Both the position numbers and the translations under genes were made by a program. Source: Perkinsus olseni (taxonomy: Eukaryota; Perkinsozoa; Perkinsida; Perkinsidae). Taken from it: a DNA stretch of 64,000 nucleotides. The notes beneath the pieces are model-generated. The model had not been told where the DNA came from, ran no database searches, and saw only the letters and a list, made by a program, of their open reading frames with translations. Below, piece after piece: positions 22,401 through 32,972 of the stretch (its first letter is position 1; every line of letters starts with the position of its first letter). The DNA is taken from the NCBI GenBank assembly GCA_013115135.1, contig JABANP010000081.1:62001-126000 (forward strand). Reading direction: 5' to 3'.

Positions 22401-22993
22401 CGAGCGGCCTCCGTTTGTTTGGATGCTGGTGGTGTTTTCAGACGGTGCAGCACACGAGCCCTTCGGTACTGTCCCACCAAAGCCCTCCTCGACCGTCATC
22501 GAGTTCGCTGTCGAAGAGCCACTCAGTGAGCACTCTACCTGGGAGGAAAGTATCGACCGTGTCCAGCGTTGCACCGGTGTACGCTACAAAGGGCTCCCTC
22601 AAGTGCCCAATCACCGCAGGTTTACTATGAGTACGAAGCCCCGCCTCGGGTACGGCTCACCGAAGATAGTGTTCAGGATAATTCTTGACCACGTTCAGGT
22701 ATCTTCTCAAACGGTTACCCATCAGTACGTGCAGGACCCCCGTGCGATGCCAGCAACTGCCTACGTGCAGGGGATTCAACTACAACGCCCATCCTGCTGG
22801 TGTCTCCTATGTCGGTCAACAAGGCCGTCCAATAGTCCACGCCTACGCTCCCAGCGGGTATCCTGCAGCCGGTCCGACCTACACCACCGTGTCTCGAGAT
22901 CCGGTGGCGGCGGGGCAGCTTCCGAGCCGAATGAGCGTGCTGACGAAGCAGCAGCCGCCTAGCCGTCAGCTAATGCAGCCTTTGATAATCTAG
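19436..22993 (+). CDS. Divergent kinesin-like protein
   Basis: Candidate start ATG at 19436 (MDDEGLRAAFSS), opening a helical N-terminal region (about 19436-20150). The motor follows: VSFCLLHPECKGR (cf. V-x-C-R-V-R-P), VIFDSVMKGGKPQDELFE (F-x-F-D-x-V-F), P-loop AAGPSGAGKTFCVTGG, RGLIPRTLTHLF, SFYEIYKEEVIDLL, NAEASRGHAVFEVLI (switch I region, normally N-x-x-S-S-R-S-H), FVDLAVHVP (switch II region, normally D-L-A-G-S-E) and LNKKSQDALRNVIHSMAQQ, then SMLTLVLK. The order is that of kinesins, but switch I and II are degenerate. The tail (21.2-23.0 kb) is Ser/Pro/Thr rich with repeated TP-x-x-P units and ends ...RQLMQPLII at 22991-22993. Introns are required, e.g. the donor at 20459. Whether the first exons belong to this transcript is inferred. 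Confidence 0.6.
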
Positions 22994-23448
22994 CAACGAT
23001 GATAATAATGATGACGTTGTCGGGTAGAATTAATGTTCCACCGCCATGATGATTGTTGTTGATGACCTCTCGCAAGGCCGGGCAGGTGATTGCCTCAGTG
23101 CCAGGCGGACGGCCACGCGAGAAGTTGCCATGAGAAGCGACCATCAAGGCGTGTTTGGTTGAGTCGGGTAGTGGTGGCACCTCCGAAGCATCTTGCGCTG
23201 AACTCAGCTGCTCACGTTGTGTGTGGGAGACTGTCCCTTCTCGAAACAACCTCAAAATCACTTTCATCTCTTACGCGAACCCACTGCTTGACGGCAAGTG
23301 TTGCCGTAGTTGCCTGTCGAGGCTAGCCAGGACGAAAGCTGAGCTAGGAGTGGTCGTGGGGCCCCTCACGGTTGCGCAGCAGAGCTGGGTGCAGGCGAGA
23401 CTGACTCATGTCGCAGCTTCTCCCGGTATAATCTTCCCTCTCCGAAGA
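22994..23448. other. Intergenic region, no gene seen
   Basis: Contains ATG-poor, trinucleotide-rich sequence (GATAATAATGATGACG near 22999) and no supported frame. Probably the kinesin terminator and the promoter of the secreted-protein gene. Confidence 0.35.
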
Positions 23449-24355
23449 ATGCGTGGATACTTCTTGCTGTCATCGCTCATCGGTCTGGCTGCAGTGGCAC
23501 AGCCCTCCATGGAGGACGCGGATGTGACCACTGACTTCGCCCTGGACATGCCCGCCGCTCAGAGGACCAAGTTCGATGCTGAAACGGTAGGGCTCGGCCG
23601 GCTCCGACTTCAACTCGTATGGTGCTGCTTCAGATTGCCAACGTGTCCGAGCTCGAGAAGGACATAATGGATGAAGCTGATTCCATCTGGTCCTGGATGC
23701 GCCAGATCATCGCCTCGCCGTTGTCCACCGGCGACTACGCCTGTCTGACTATGAAGGCCCATGGGGGAAAGAGGCTCTTGAGACAGACCATTCAAATTGG
23801 CTACTGTGAGCCACTCGGAACGAATATGTAACTACGAATCTTTAGTGAGATTGAGTCTTTGCCGAAAAGTATCGCATCAGGTCGTTCGAGGTGTCCATAG
23901 GGCACGTGACCAAGAGTCTGCACTTACCTGAGTGGCTCGACCCCACTGGCGGCTCCATCACATTTCCCAAGTTCTTGTCCCAAGTGTAGGGACCAGCACA
24001 CTGATGCAGGTTGATGATGGTATGCCTTAGGTACGATGATACTCAGTGCACCGTGAACAGCACTGTGGCTGATGCTGGCCTGGCTTCCCTACCGGACGTT
24101 CACCACATTCACATTGGGAATGGGAAATGTGTGGTGAAGATCGAGGAGGAGCCGTTACCGGCCCTGCCTCCCACCGCGGAGGAGACCACTACCACTCCTT
24201 CCCCAGCTCAGACCACTACCACCCCTTCCCCAACTCAGCCTTCTACCACTCCGGCTCCATCGGAGACCCCTACTCCCACGATCCAGAGCGATACACCTGT
24301 CCCTTCAGCGGCTGAGCCCGAGATAGACGTGAGTGCGGATGTGACAGTGAACTAA
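23449..24355 (+). CDS. Secreted protein A with mucin-like Thr/Pro tail (paralogue of 24992-25745)
   Basis: ATG at 23449 opens a signal peptide (MRGYFLLSSLIGLAAVAQ). Four exons join cleanly: DVTTDFALDMPAAQRTKF; IANVSELEKDIMDEADSIW...IQIGYCEPLGTN; MSFEVSIGHVTKSLHLPEW then DPTGGSITFPKFLSQ; YDDTQCTVNSTVADAG to the stop. Introns are about 23587-23631, 23829-23881 and 23988-24031. The C-terminal tail repeats T-T-T-P-S-P-(A/T)-Q units, likely O-glycosylated, and ends at 24353-24355. Two Cys in the ectodomain (YCEP and TQC) are shared with the neighbouring paralogue. No known domain is recognised. Secretion or surface display is inferred from the signal peptide and mucin-like tail. Confidence 0.75.
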
Positions 24356-24671
24356 GCTAATGGCTGTCATGGCATCTTGTCAGAAGGTGTTGTCCCGAGC
24401 TGTTAAACAAGTTCTATTTTTCGTTCGAAGATTTCCCATTCTGGAACAGAGAGAATACTTGCGTTGTCAGCGATTTAGTGCTGCAGTCTTGGAGGAACTT
24501 GGGAGGGGGATTTTTGCCTCATCAGATTCCCCAAGCCCCGCCAAAGGCATAGATGAGGGAACTCTGAGCATCTTAAACGGCAGAGGATCACCGCGCCAAT
24601 AAGTGTCCGACCCCTCCCCTCCTCCCGAGCGGTTGAGTCTGTCTGCAAAGCTTGGAGCTTGATTGAAAGGT

Positions 24672-24688
24672 CTATATACTGTATATAG
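24672..24688. repeat. AT-rich inverted repeat 1
   Basis: CTATATAC-T-GTATATAG, arms of 8 nt with a 1-nt spacer. It lies 1 nt before a second hairpin, about 320 bp downstream of secreted gene A. Confidence 0.6.
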
Positions 24689-24689
24689 A

Positions 24690-24710
24690 AGGTGTATATA
24701 ATATACACCT
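24690..24710. repeat. AT-rich inverted repeat 2
   Basis: AGGTGTATAT-A-ATATACACCT, perfect arms of 10 nt with a 1-nt spacer. It may be a transcript-end hairpin or a cruciform-prone site. Confidence 0.65.
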
Positions 24711-24991
24711 TTGGGATTTTGGAGAGCGCGGACTCGGATTACCCGAACTTGTCTAGGGGTGAATCATCAACGCAACTTCTCCTCCGGGGCAGAAGATCCT
24801 TTCCCGCGCACCGCAAAGCGAAGATACTGGTCAGCGCTCGCCTCTGTTGATAAGAAACGGTCAAGCTGCTCCCGACTGTCATTAAACACGTCGCCAAAAC
24901 TATATGACTTCTCTCATCTCACGAGCAATGAGCTCCAGGAGAACTTTCAGGCCATGTTCCGGATAGCTCGTTTTGTGTTGAGACTTTTACT

Positions 24992-25745
24992 ATGACGGTG
25001 TCCCGTGTTTGGTATTCCCTGGCTTCCTTCGTGGCTGTCGCCGCTTACGACATGACTGCTGATTTCGCTCTTGACGTACACGACTCGATCAAGGAGAAAT
25101 TCAGCGAGGCAGCTGTGAGTCTCTATACACGTCCTGCAGCAGGGCTTCGTACTTCTTCCGGTTCATATTCGCGCTGCTTTTTCAGAGGGAGTCAATGCTG
25201 GAGGTTCAGAAGCATCTGAGAGAAGTCCTGTCCCCTCTTCATCACATGGTCATTCCGGCTCCTGTTGCCTCTGGCGATCCGGTCTGCGTTGAGCTGAAGG
25301 ATGCCGAAGGCGACGTAATCCTGACTCAGTCGGCCCAGATCGATTATTGCGAACCATATGGAACCGATATGTGAGTTTGTGCTCGGCCTCGCCTTGCCGC
25401 GCTCAGGAAGGAGTCAGTGTCGTTGAGGAAGTGTGCCATGTTCCCGCAGGTCGTTCGTAGTGAAGATCGGCTCTGTAACGAAGACTCTCAACTTGCCTCC
25501 TTTCATCGACCCTACTGGAGGTTCTATAACTGTTCCTCGCTTCTTTTCCCACCTGTAAGTCGCACATAGTCGTGTCATAGTCGTTTACTCGCTGGCTCAG
25601 GTATAACGGCACCGACTGCGATGTGAGCAAGAAACTAGATGGTGGTCTCGCTGGAATCACGGAGGTGATTTCGGTGCATGTGGAGAAGGATGTGTGCCCT
25701 GGCGATGACCCCGCGGTCCTCTGGCCCGCTGTGAAGACAACATAG
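24992..25745 (+). CDS. Secreted protein B (paralogue of 23449-24355)
   Basis: ATG at 24992 opens a signal peptide (MTVSRVWYSLASFVAVAA). The four-exon structure is the same as in the upstream neighbour: DMTADFALDVHDSIKEKF; the exon with AQIDYCEPYGTD; MSFVVKIGSVTKTLNLPPF then DPTGGSITVPRFFSH; YNGTDCDVSKKLDGG to the stop at 25743-25745. Shared positions include the T-(T/A)-D-F-A-L-D opening, Y-C-E-P-x-G-T-(N/D)-M, S-F-x-V-x-I-G-x-V-T-K-(S/T)-L, D-P-T-G-G-S-I-T-x-P-(K/R)-F and a Cys in exon 4. It lacks the Thr/Pro mucin tail. The pair is a tandem duplication with diverged C-termini. Function unknown. Confidence 0.75.
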
Positions 25746-25796
25746 TAACATTCACCAGACAGACAACCCTGGTCCACTCCAAGACCATCAGCAGAC

Positions 25797-27212
25797 CTAG
25801 GGCTTCTGAATTTCGGGGCGCGCGAGAAATGTATCGTGGTGATCGCTGTAGATGACCGACCTCTTGGATGCTGCTATCTCCTCTATCTCATCTCCATGCG
25901 TCGCTATATAGTCATCAGCTATTTTCTGCCATCGATGCTTGCGTGTGGCCTGACATGGAATATGTTGGGGGATTGGAGGCGGCCGAGTCAACCCTACATC
26001 ATTCCACTTATTCCACTCATCGATCAACTCTTGAGGGGTCTGAGAAGATACACATACGACTCTCGCTCAACCTATTTTGTATCTTTCACGCTCAACCTAA
26101 GGATACCACCCACTCACATCAGTCGGGGACTCATCTTCCCATGTAGCCTCAGACACTGGTAGACCTCCCCATTGCACCAACCAAACCCTCGAGTCCCCCA
26201 CCTTACTAAAGGTCAGTAAATGATCGGGTGCCAGCCTGTAAGGAAGGTACCACCCCCATCACCGCTACTGCTGTCAGCTTACCATTCCTCATTGATGACC
26301 CCACGATCGACTAGCACTTCCAGCAGCTCCTTCTGAGGCATATCTATCACTGCTGATCCACTCAAGGAGGCTCTAGTGGATCTAGTGATAGCCCCAGCGG
26401 CGGCAGCAGGAGGAGGAGGAGCATCGGCACTGCTGCCAGTACTGGTACCTAATGTCTAGTGAGGGCATTCGACAAGCATGCTAGTGAGCTCACTTCTGTC
26501 CTTCCTATTGGGTACGAAGTCCACAGCATGCGGCCCCTCCGATTCACGATACTTTCTCTTGAAGTTGGAATACTAACAACGAGTACGGATCGAGTTCATC
26601 AACTGCTGGTACTGGGACACCCACCCGCTGCTTGAAGGCGGAGTCCTCTTCACAGCAAACCTCATAGGGCGCCCACAGCACTTTATTCCACCTATCAAGG
26701 GATAGGACGATAGGAGGAGCGTCTATGGCCAGATAGGGCTTACGCCTCATCCTTAGGCTTCACCAATAACCACAACTCGTCGTCTCGCATCGTACGTGCA
26801 ACGATAGTGGCACCCTCGAGATCAGGGCCCTCTTCTGAGCTCTCATCCGATAGTGATGATGATGGTGATGAAGGGGATGGGCTAGGTGTTATGCTGCTAC
26901 TAAGACTACTGCTGCTGGTGGCCTCAGCGCTCATAGGCTTACTGCTCTGCTGCTGCCGGGCCTGCACACATTACAGTAGCAGCAGCCGTAACAAGGCGTG
27001 TAAGGCGCCCTCACCCGCCGAGGACGTGCCTCTGCATTGGAGGGCGGCCGCCGCTGGTCCTCCTCCTCTTCCTCATGTTCCTCCTGCTCCTCTTCAAGAT
27101 TCGCCAAAGCTCTGTCCATCTGCTCGAGTGCGTCAAGACCGATGCAGTACTCCTCCTCAGAGTTGCTGGATGATGACGCGGCTGGGGGCTTCCGCCGCTC
27201 CCGTAGTATCAT
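25797..27212 (-). CDS. Chromodomain protein related to the CHD N-terminal region, no ATPase seen
   Basis: Minus-strand exons from about 27212 down: an acidic/Ser segment (SEEEYCIGLDALEQMDRAL...), a Ser-rich stretch, a weak chromo-like segment (EGATIVARTMRDDELWLLV), then PQKELLEVLVDRGVINEEW (about 26290-26350), DSRVWLVQWGGLPVSEATWE (a clear chromodomain, about 26150-26230) and ELIDEWNKWNDVGLTRPPP ending at 25797. The last three exons parallel, in order, exons of the CHD gene at 46.5-47.1 kb (LLDELVDRGLIKEEW; QWMVKWKGLQMTHATWEE; ELIDAWYELND). After ELIDEW the frame runs to a stop instead of entering a SNF2 domain. So this is a CHD-derived, ATPase-less chromodomain protein or a truncated paralogue. 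The 5' end is not fixed. Confidence 0.55.
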
Positions 27213-27447
27213 ACCAATGAAAACACTCCTTCCCTATGCGGGCGACATGAGCAATGCTCAGCTATGCGACTTCATAGCACCCATCGCAGTCCCTACGGTA
27301 GCACAGGTCGTGAACACAACCCCTGCTGCCGAGGGTGATGATAGAAACGATTTTGTAAGTGTTGTAACGATCAACGCCAATCTCGGCCAAGTGAGTTAGT
27401 TTAGCCAGAGATCGTACGTACGAAACCGCACAAGGTGACTTCCCACA

Positions 27448-27467
27448 AATCGATCACGTGATCGATT
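27448..27467. repeat. Perfect 20-bp palindrome
   Basis: AATCGATC-ACGT-GATCGATT, a perfect palindrome with CACGTG at its centre, about 30 bp 3' of a small secreted reading frame. The same half-sites with the same 4-nt spacing recur at 48896-48915. Confidence 0.8.
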
Positions 27468-27498
27468 ATCTCTAACAATCCATAAACTGCTTATCTTA

Positions 27499-27648
27499 TC
27501 ATTCCCGATCGTCCTCAGCATCAGCCCTCCTCGATGACGCGGTCTCTATATCATAGGGTCCTATCTCCAGGTTAGCGTATCGCCCCTGGCAGGGATGAAT
27601 AGCCGAGAGAAGTACGACGACAACTAGCAATGTAGACATCTTGTGCAT
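27499..27648 (-). CDS. Small putative secreted peptide
   Basis: ATG at 27648-27646 opens MHKMSTLLVVVVLLSAIHPCQG, a good signal peptide, then a short polar region RYANLEIGPYDIETASSRRA and acidic end DAEDDRE, stop at 27499-27501. Total 49 residues. It may be the first exon of a longer gene, because the right half of the window has many small exons. No family is recognised. Confidence 0.4.
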   Translation of the reverse strand: MHKMSTLLVVVVLLSAIHPCQGRYANLEIGPYDIETASSRRADAEDDRE

Positions 27649-27793
27649 GCGTGCAAAGGCCAACGCAAGTTGATAAGTGCGCGCAAGATACCCGCAAGGA
27701 CTCAAACTTATACTCGGAATTCAGCATCCTCTGCGGATTTCACTGAAGAGGGATTAACGTTGTAGTGAGGGAAGCTAGTAGAAGATATCTAGT

Positions 27794-28582
27794 CTAAGAG
27801 TGAGGCTTTACCTGAGTAGCGGCATTAGCGTTGGTCTGTTGTAGTAGTAGCTTCTGTGCTCCAGCGCACCACAGAGTGTAGATGAAGAGCCAAAGACAGG
27901 CCACTCCGACCACTACTCCTGCTACTATCACCCACCGCTGCATTGCACCTTCTGAGAACAACAGCAACAAAGATCGCTGCCACTCGGGAGACAACCCAAA
28001 CGGTGTGACGCCACCGTCACGCTCGGCACCGCGGGAAGGGTATGTCCTATGGCGCCGCAAGTGCGAACGCATATACCATCACAATAGACGGCATAGAAGA
28101 GAGTCATCACTGGCCAGCTACGGTCGACGATCTTGCATTTTCCAATCACCACTGGGCTTAATCTCGCTCGCCCGGAGGATGATGATGAGATTGCCGACAA
28201 CGACAACTTATCATTCCCTAGGATGCCTCAAGACGCCGAGATTAATACTGATGCTGCTGGTCGGTGGAACTGAGCCCTCCCTACTCACCTGACGTCGTCC
28301 CATCTTCGACCGCTACTCCCGATGAAACCTGAGCGACGACACCCTGCACTAATCGCGGATAGCGAAGCATATCGCGCGCGCCCGATCGATCGATATCGGA
28401 ATCAGAAAGATCCTATACCTGGCACTCACCAGGATTTCCGTGTTCGGGTCACTGAGGCTTCTGACCGCCGCTCGACACGTATCTGAGCTCCATAGCAGTC
28501 CTGGATGCTGTGGTGCGTAGGGGGACTCACCGTCCTCGAGAGGAGTGGCCCATTCGGCCCGCTTGCTAGCGTCTCCTCCCAT
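27794..28582 (-). CDS. Exons of a small membrane protein, possibly N-myristoylated
   Basis: An ATG at 28582-28580 opens MGGDASKRAEWATPLEDG, with a Gly-2 context suited to N-myristoylation. GTGAGT donors follow near 28530 and 28430, bracketing an exon LLWSSDTCRAAVRSLSDP. Further down the same strand a hydrophobic exon (RWVIVAGVVVGVACLWLFIY) forms one transmembrane segment and ends at a GTAAAG donor near 27812. Exons between them are not resolved and the two parts may be separate genes. No known domain. Confidence 0.35.
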
Positions 28583-29150
28583 GCTGGTTACTGCACAGCG
28601 ACATATTGCTGGGGTCACGCTAGCTGGGACTGAGAAGGAGGAATGAGTGGAGACACAGGTCTCTTGGCACCTACTTTCCTCTACAATGCATATTTTATGT
28701 GACTTCCCCGGCGCCATATTATCAGCTGGACACTGCACCTGCGGGAGCGGCATCAATCATCTTTGTTGCAGCGGAGGAAGCCACCACGACTCTACACAAG
28801 GTTCGACACATGCTACCAAAAATACTATTGGGAAGCTCAGGAGTCACGGCCCTAGACAATGTTTTCCCAGTCCAGCCGAGGGACATGCTTCGGAACTAAG
28901 CGGTGCAATAGAGACGAGGCGACAGAGGTTGCGACATCGTGTCCGGGGGGATGGCAAAAGAGGGAGGCTGAGTTTCACAGTAAAACTTTCAGTTTCACAG
29001 TTTCAAAGTTTAACTTTCACTACACTCCAACTCGGTTGGTCAAGACTACACAACAAATGATGATGAGAATGCTTCGATCATCACAAATGCCCTTCACACC
29101 CGGCTTCAACCGATGGACTTACACGAGAGGAAAACCCCGTGTATAACAAA
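28583..29150. other. Non-coding stretch with short direct repeats
   Basis: No gene is supported. At 28981-29030 variants of TTTCACAGT and AACTTTCA recur four to five times in 50 nt, in an AT-richer context. Confidence 0.4.
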
Positions 29151-32100
29151 TTAAGGAGCTGACATCGGGAATTCACGAAGGTGAGGTACCCAGCCCTTTA
29201 CGGAGGATGATAGTTTTTTGTCGTTAACGTACGAGTGATGGCGCTCCAAGATGGATGCTATGGAAGTTGGAACGCAGAAAGCAATAGAATATCCCCACCA
29301 CTGACCTCGAAATCCGTGTCGCTCCGTCGGGCTATTTGGGCAATCTTCCCTGTCACTGGGGATGGTCCACATCCTCCCACAGCCACTGCTGCGTGGCTGC
29401 CGAAACCCGCACCTAGACACCAATCTCCCGGCTTGAAACGATGATATCAATTTCGTGGCGCGCGACATTTCGTAGCGTACCCAAGTCCACATTCCAGGAT
29501 ACAGGGCGTTATGGAGAAATAACGCCCTGCAACTGTGTACAATAGTAGCAGCGGAGAAGCGGAAAATTAGCAGGCAGGCGGAGCTGCAATAGCCATGATG
29601 CATGAAAGACAGAAGTGACAGGGTCTCACCCACGCCGCCATTCTTCAGAGTCATTTTCATCATCCCCGCCGACGAGCCGGGACTGCACGTCACGCGTCGT
29701 AGCTCCAATCCCGTCTTGTGTAGAGCATGCCGTATTCGACGATAGTTACGGTGAACCTGAAGGAGGTCCTGGGTTCGATCCCTGCACCCCGCATCTCTTA
29801 CTATGCCAGGTATCTCTTCGACAGGCGAATAGAAGCCTCCCGACTCGCTGCCAATCTGAACAGCAGATTCTAATAAACTGCCCCTTTCTCCTCCAAGAAG
29901 CCCCACCTCAGGCGACATGCTGATGATGCCCATGGCACCATAGAACCAATCATCGCTCTCGCCACTTGCTGTGTACCTGAGGACGAGTCGTCGTCGACGA
30001 CCAGTGCAAGAGCATGATGGCTTTCCAATCCTGGTGCCTGAACGCTACAGGTGACGTGCAACGCGTCCAGTTTCATAGACTTCCCTAGACTGATCTCTTT
30101 TTTAATCAATATACCCTTTTGCAGGTCTGACTAGGATGTTAGGTTCGATTTCAACCTCACACACAAATCATAAGACACTTCAAATTCTTTCCAAATTCTA
30201 TTGACAGCCACTGAACGATGTTAGTAAGGTAGTTAGCCTATCGCAGAGAGAGGTATCAGGGCAGTCGCTGCAGAGCACTGCAGCTGTGCAGCCATGAACA
30301 CTCTATCGAGTGGACCACTGCACGTTTGTTTGGAGTGTGTCTCACCCTAAGAGTTTATGGGCTGGACCATAGCGGTCGAAGCCGAAGACCTCAGCCAGCT
30401 CCTTGAAGATAGCTTCATCGTCTGTCGGGAGGGTGGGCTTATCCTGGCATAACGAGTTGCTATCATTATGCCATGCGAAGGACACGATGCATGGCATGAT
30501 GTTGGAAAGATATTCATGTATATCCTACTATGAGATGAAGTAAATCTTAGATTTTGCCTCACATGCAGCCGGACATGCAGCCGTACCCCTCACCGTATTT
30601 GCATGATTGAAGGGATAGGTGAGCATCGTGCCGTAGGAATGGAAATTGAGGGCTATCTTGAAGTCTCTCTCCTCCACCATCCTCTTCAATGCTTGGGTCT
30701 CCGGTTCACTGAATGGCCTCTCTCCAGCGTACCTGTCGTTATACCCATACCGGCAGGCTCTCTCCTCACACGGGCTACTCCTCGCTGCACTTGGGGTACT
30801 GCCCGGACCACTTGTATCCGAAGTTACGATTCAAGTCCACTCCACTCTTCACCTAAAGAAGCAAAGATACCCGATCCATCTCATCACACACTGCCATTCA
30901 CGACCACTCCACGACATGGCACCGCTAGCCGCTACGCATGATGGTGACGATGCCGGTGCCGAGTGGTAGGAGAAATACTGTATGAAAAATGGATAAGTAG
31001 TGAACGGAGGGCTTACAGGGTTCATAGGGCAGGTGTCACGACGATTCTTCCGGACATCCCTCATCGTGGGATCTTCCACGACCTTGTACCTGCGTACGAA
31101 GATAGAGCTCGAAAAGCTTATGGAACAGATCAATATATCATGATATGAATATCGCAGATCAGACAAGCTGTTGGCCTTTTGATGAGCCACTGATTCCAAA
31201 CAGCCCGTGCAAGGAGGGGCCGTGTCAGGGCGGAGGCATCGAGCTCTCCGCCGAGGACGCCGTGTCAACCATTCTCGAGAGATCACCAGCGTAACTATTC
31301 CATTTCGTTCTTGCTGTTCCCAGCCGGAGCCGAGAACAGCATAGCGAGAATGAGGCCTGACACAGCCTAAGGCCTCTTCTCCTCAAGACGACTAGTCTGA
31401 ACTCTCCTCGAGCACCCCTCCGAACAACGATGTAGATAGATACTTGATAAATCCTAGTGATAAGGGAGCCCTGAATGAGGCTCGTCAGCATCGAGACTCC
31501 CGAGGACACGCCAGAGAGGGCCTGGATACTACCGTTGTTACTTGCAAGCCTGGTAAGTGGCAGCACGAGTGTGGGATTCGACCGACGCCCCAGCAAGCCG
31601 CCATTCCCGCATAATGCTCACCCATCGGGGTTCACTATTGGTACGATCCATATCTCTCTAGTATCCAGTAGATAAACAGTCCGCGGGTCTGTGCCCTTCT
31701 TGTAGTCCTCACACAGCCTCCCGATAGCATACAGGCTCACCGCCAATCCACCTGAAACCACCAAGCGATGCAGCCAGGTTTATCTACACTCATAATACCA
31801 CACTTTCGCCGTCTTATGAGATCATTCCTTCAGCCCAGGCGAGATTGACTGCGCTATCGAGTTAGCTACGATGAGGCACGCGCAGCCCCTCAGCAAGAAT
31901 CAATTCTCACTCGAAGTGGTCGGAGTATCGGAGGATTTCACTGGTATTTCGTCGGACACCAGCCTGCACCAAGTCGGCTGGAGGTTGGGCCGCTCTTGTA
32001 CTGCTCTCAGACCTCCTCTCTACACGGCCGTCTACACCATACTGGGCATCAGCCCTGCCCAAGTCAAACACGCTGGTTGTTTCTAGAATAAATTCGATTC

Positions 32101-32684
32101 ACCTGGGGCGAGAGTCTGTATGACGTCGTCAAAACACATCTTGACCACAATAAGATGGGCCCTATTGATTCCACCGAGCGTCGCCCCAATCTCAGAGAGG
32201 TGTTTTGCACACTCAATAGTACAACCCACACACCCCACCAGCATACTACCAGGCTCTCTGCTATGCATCAAGCTCGTCACCATAAGCCTAGGCTTCACTA
32301 CCCCTACTGGAGTATCCTTCTTAGTAAGAACATAAGCGAAGATCTTCCTATGCTCCAAGGATTCACCTACGGCTAGTAGCTCCTACTACCCCGAGGAGGA
32401 GACTCTGTGAGTACTACCAATCTCCTCCTTGCTCATCAACTCCGGGCATTCTATCATAAATTTATCGAGCAACTCGTCAGCCTCGGCAGTATTGGGGTAA
32501 TGCTGAATCGAGCCTGACCATCGGACAGAGAGTCCTCCAGTGTAGTACCGTAACACCCCCAACTACCACTCCACAGCTTCGACACCCATTCAGGATCCTC
32601 TTCACCGTCATCATCAACAGCAGCAGCCACTGGATGGATAGCTAGCAGCGAACAGCATAGGAGTAGTGAGCATAGGCCGACCAT
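29151..32684 (-). CDS. Secreted M14-family zinc carboxypeptidase
   Basis: ATG at 32684-32682 opens a signal peptide (MVGLCSLLLCCSLLAIHPVA). Exons on the minus strand then follow M14 order: ADELLDKFMIECPELMSKEE; KPRLMVTSLMHSREPGSMLV with zinc ligands in H-x-x-E (about 32270); REIWIVPIVNPDG (about 31640); SGVDLNRNFGYKWSGQYP (about 30830, L-N-R-N-F); RPFSEPETQALK and NFHSYGTMLTYPFNHA with the third zinc ligand His (about 30650); a linker DKPTLPTDDEAIFKELAEVF; and ESDDWFYGAMGIISMSPEVG with the likely catalytic Glu (about 29920). The exon VHRNYRRIRHALHKTG is joined to ...VEEIPGI through a 45-nt tRNA-like intron. The region past about 29640 is a long tail of uncertain exon structure. The enzyme would remove C-terminal residues of extracellular or lysosomal peptides. 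Confidence 0.75.
29502..29529. repeat. Perfect 11-bp stem hairpin
   Basis: CAGGGCGTTAT-GGAGAA-ATAACGCCCTG. Stem of 11 bp, 6-nt loop, inside the 3' part of the M14 peptidase locus, probably in an intron or the 3' UTR. Confidence 0.75.
29757..29801 (-). other. tRNA-like intron (introner) 1, in M14 peptidase
   Basis: 45-nt GT-AG intron (GTAAGAG...CTTCAG) with core GGGATCGAACCCAGGACCT, the complement of a tRNA T-arm/B box. Splicing joins ...EEIPGI to VHRNYRRI in frame. Confidence 0.75.
30127..30164 (-). other. Possible tRNA-like intron, degenerate
   Basis: 38-nt GTGTGTGAGG...AGTCAG with an ATCGAACC core. Lies between M14 peptidase exons; the flanking frames were not proven. Confidence 0.35.
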
Positions 32685-32972
32685 CCTCGAAGGGCACGGC
32701 TTCAAAACAATGCGCCCTGCGCTTTACTGTAGTATATGATGCCTTCACTTTCACGGTCTTGAGTACCGTAAAATACGCGAATCGTCGTCATTTGTCTCGG
32801 CACTACGCTCGTAGTTGGCTACATCTCCCTTCTCTGACTAAGATAACTCGACAGTATCATACAGTATGACAAAGCAATGGTCCGAGGCCTGTCCCGCTGG
32901 TAGACGGGAGCCCCGGAGTGTTCGAAGATTATTATCACCATCATCATACTCAAATGTATCATCATCCATGCT

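Larger units (their letters stand above)
24356..24991. other. Intergenic region between the two secreted paralogues
   Basis: I see no convincing gene. It holds two AT-rich hairpins (24672-24710) and lies between two tandem paralogues, so it should contain the terminator of the first and the promoter of the second. Confidence 0.4.
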
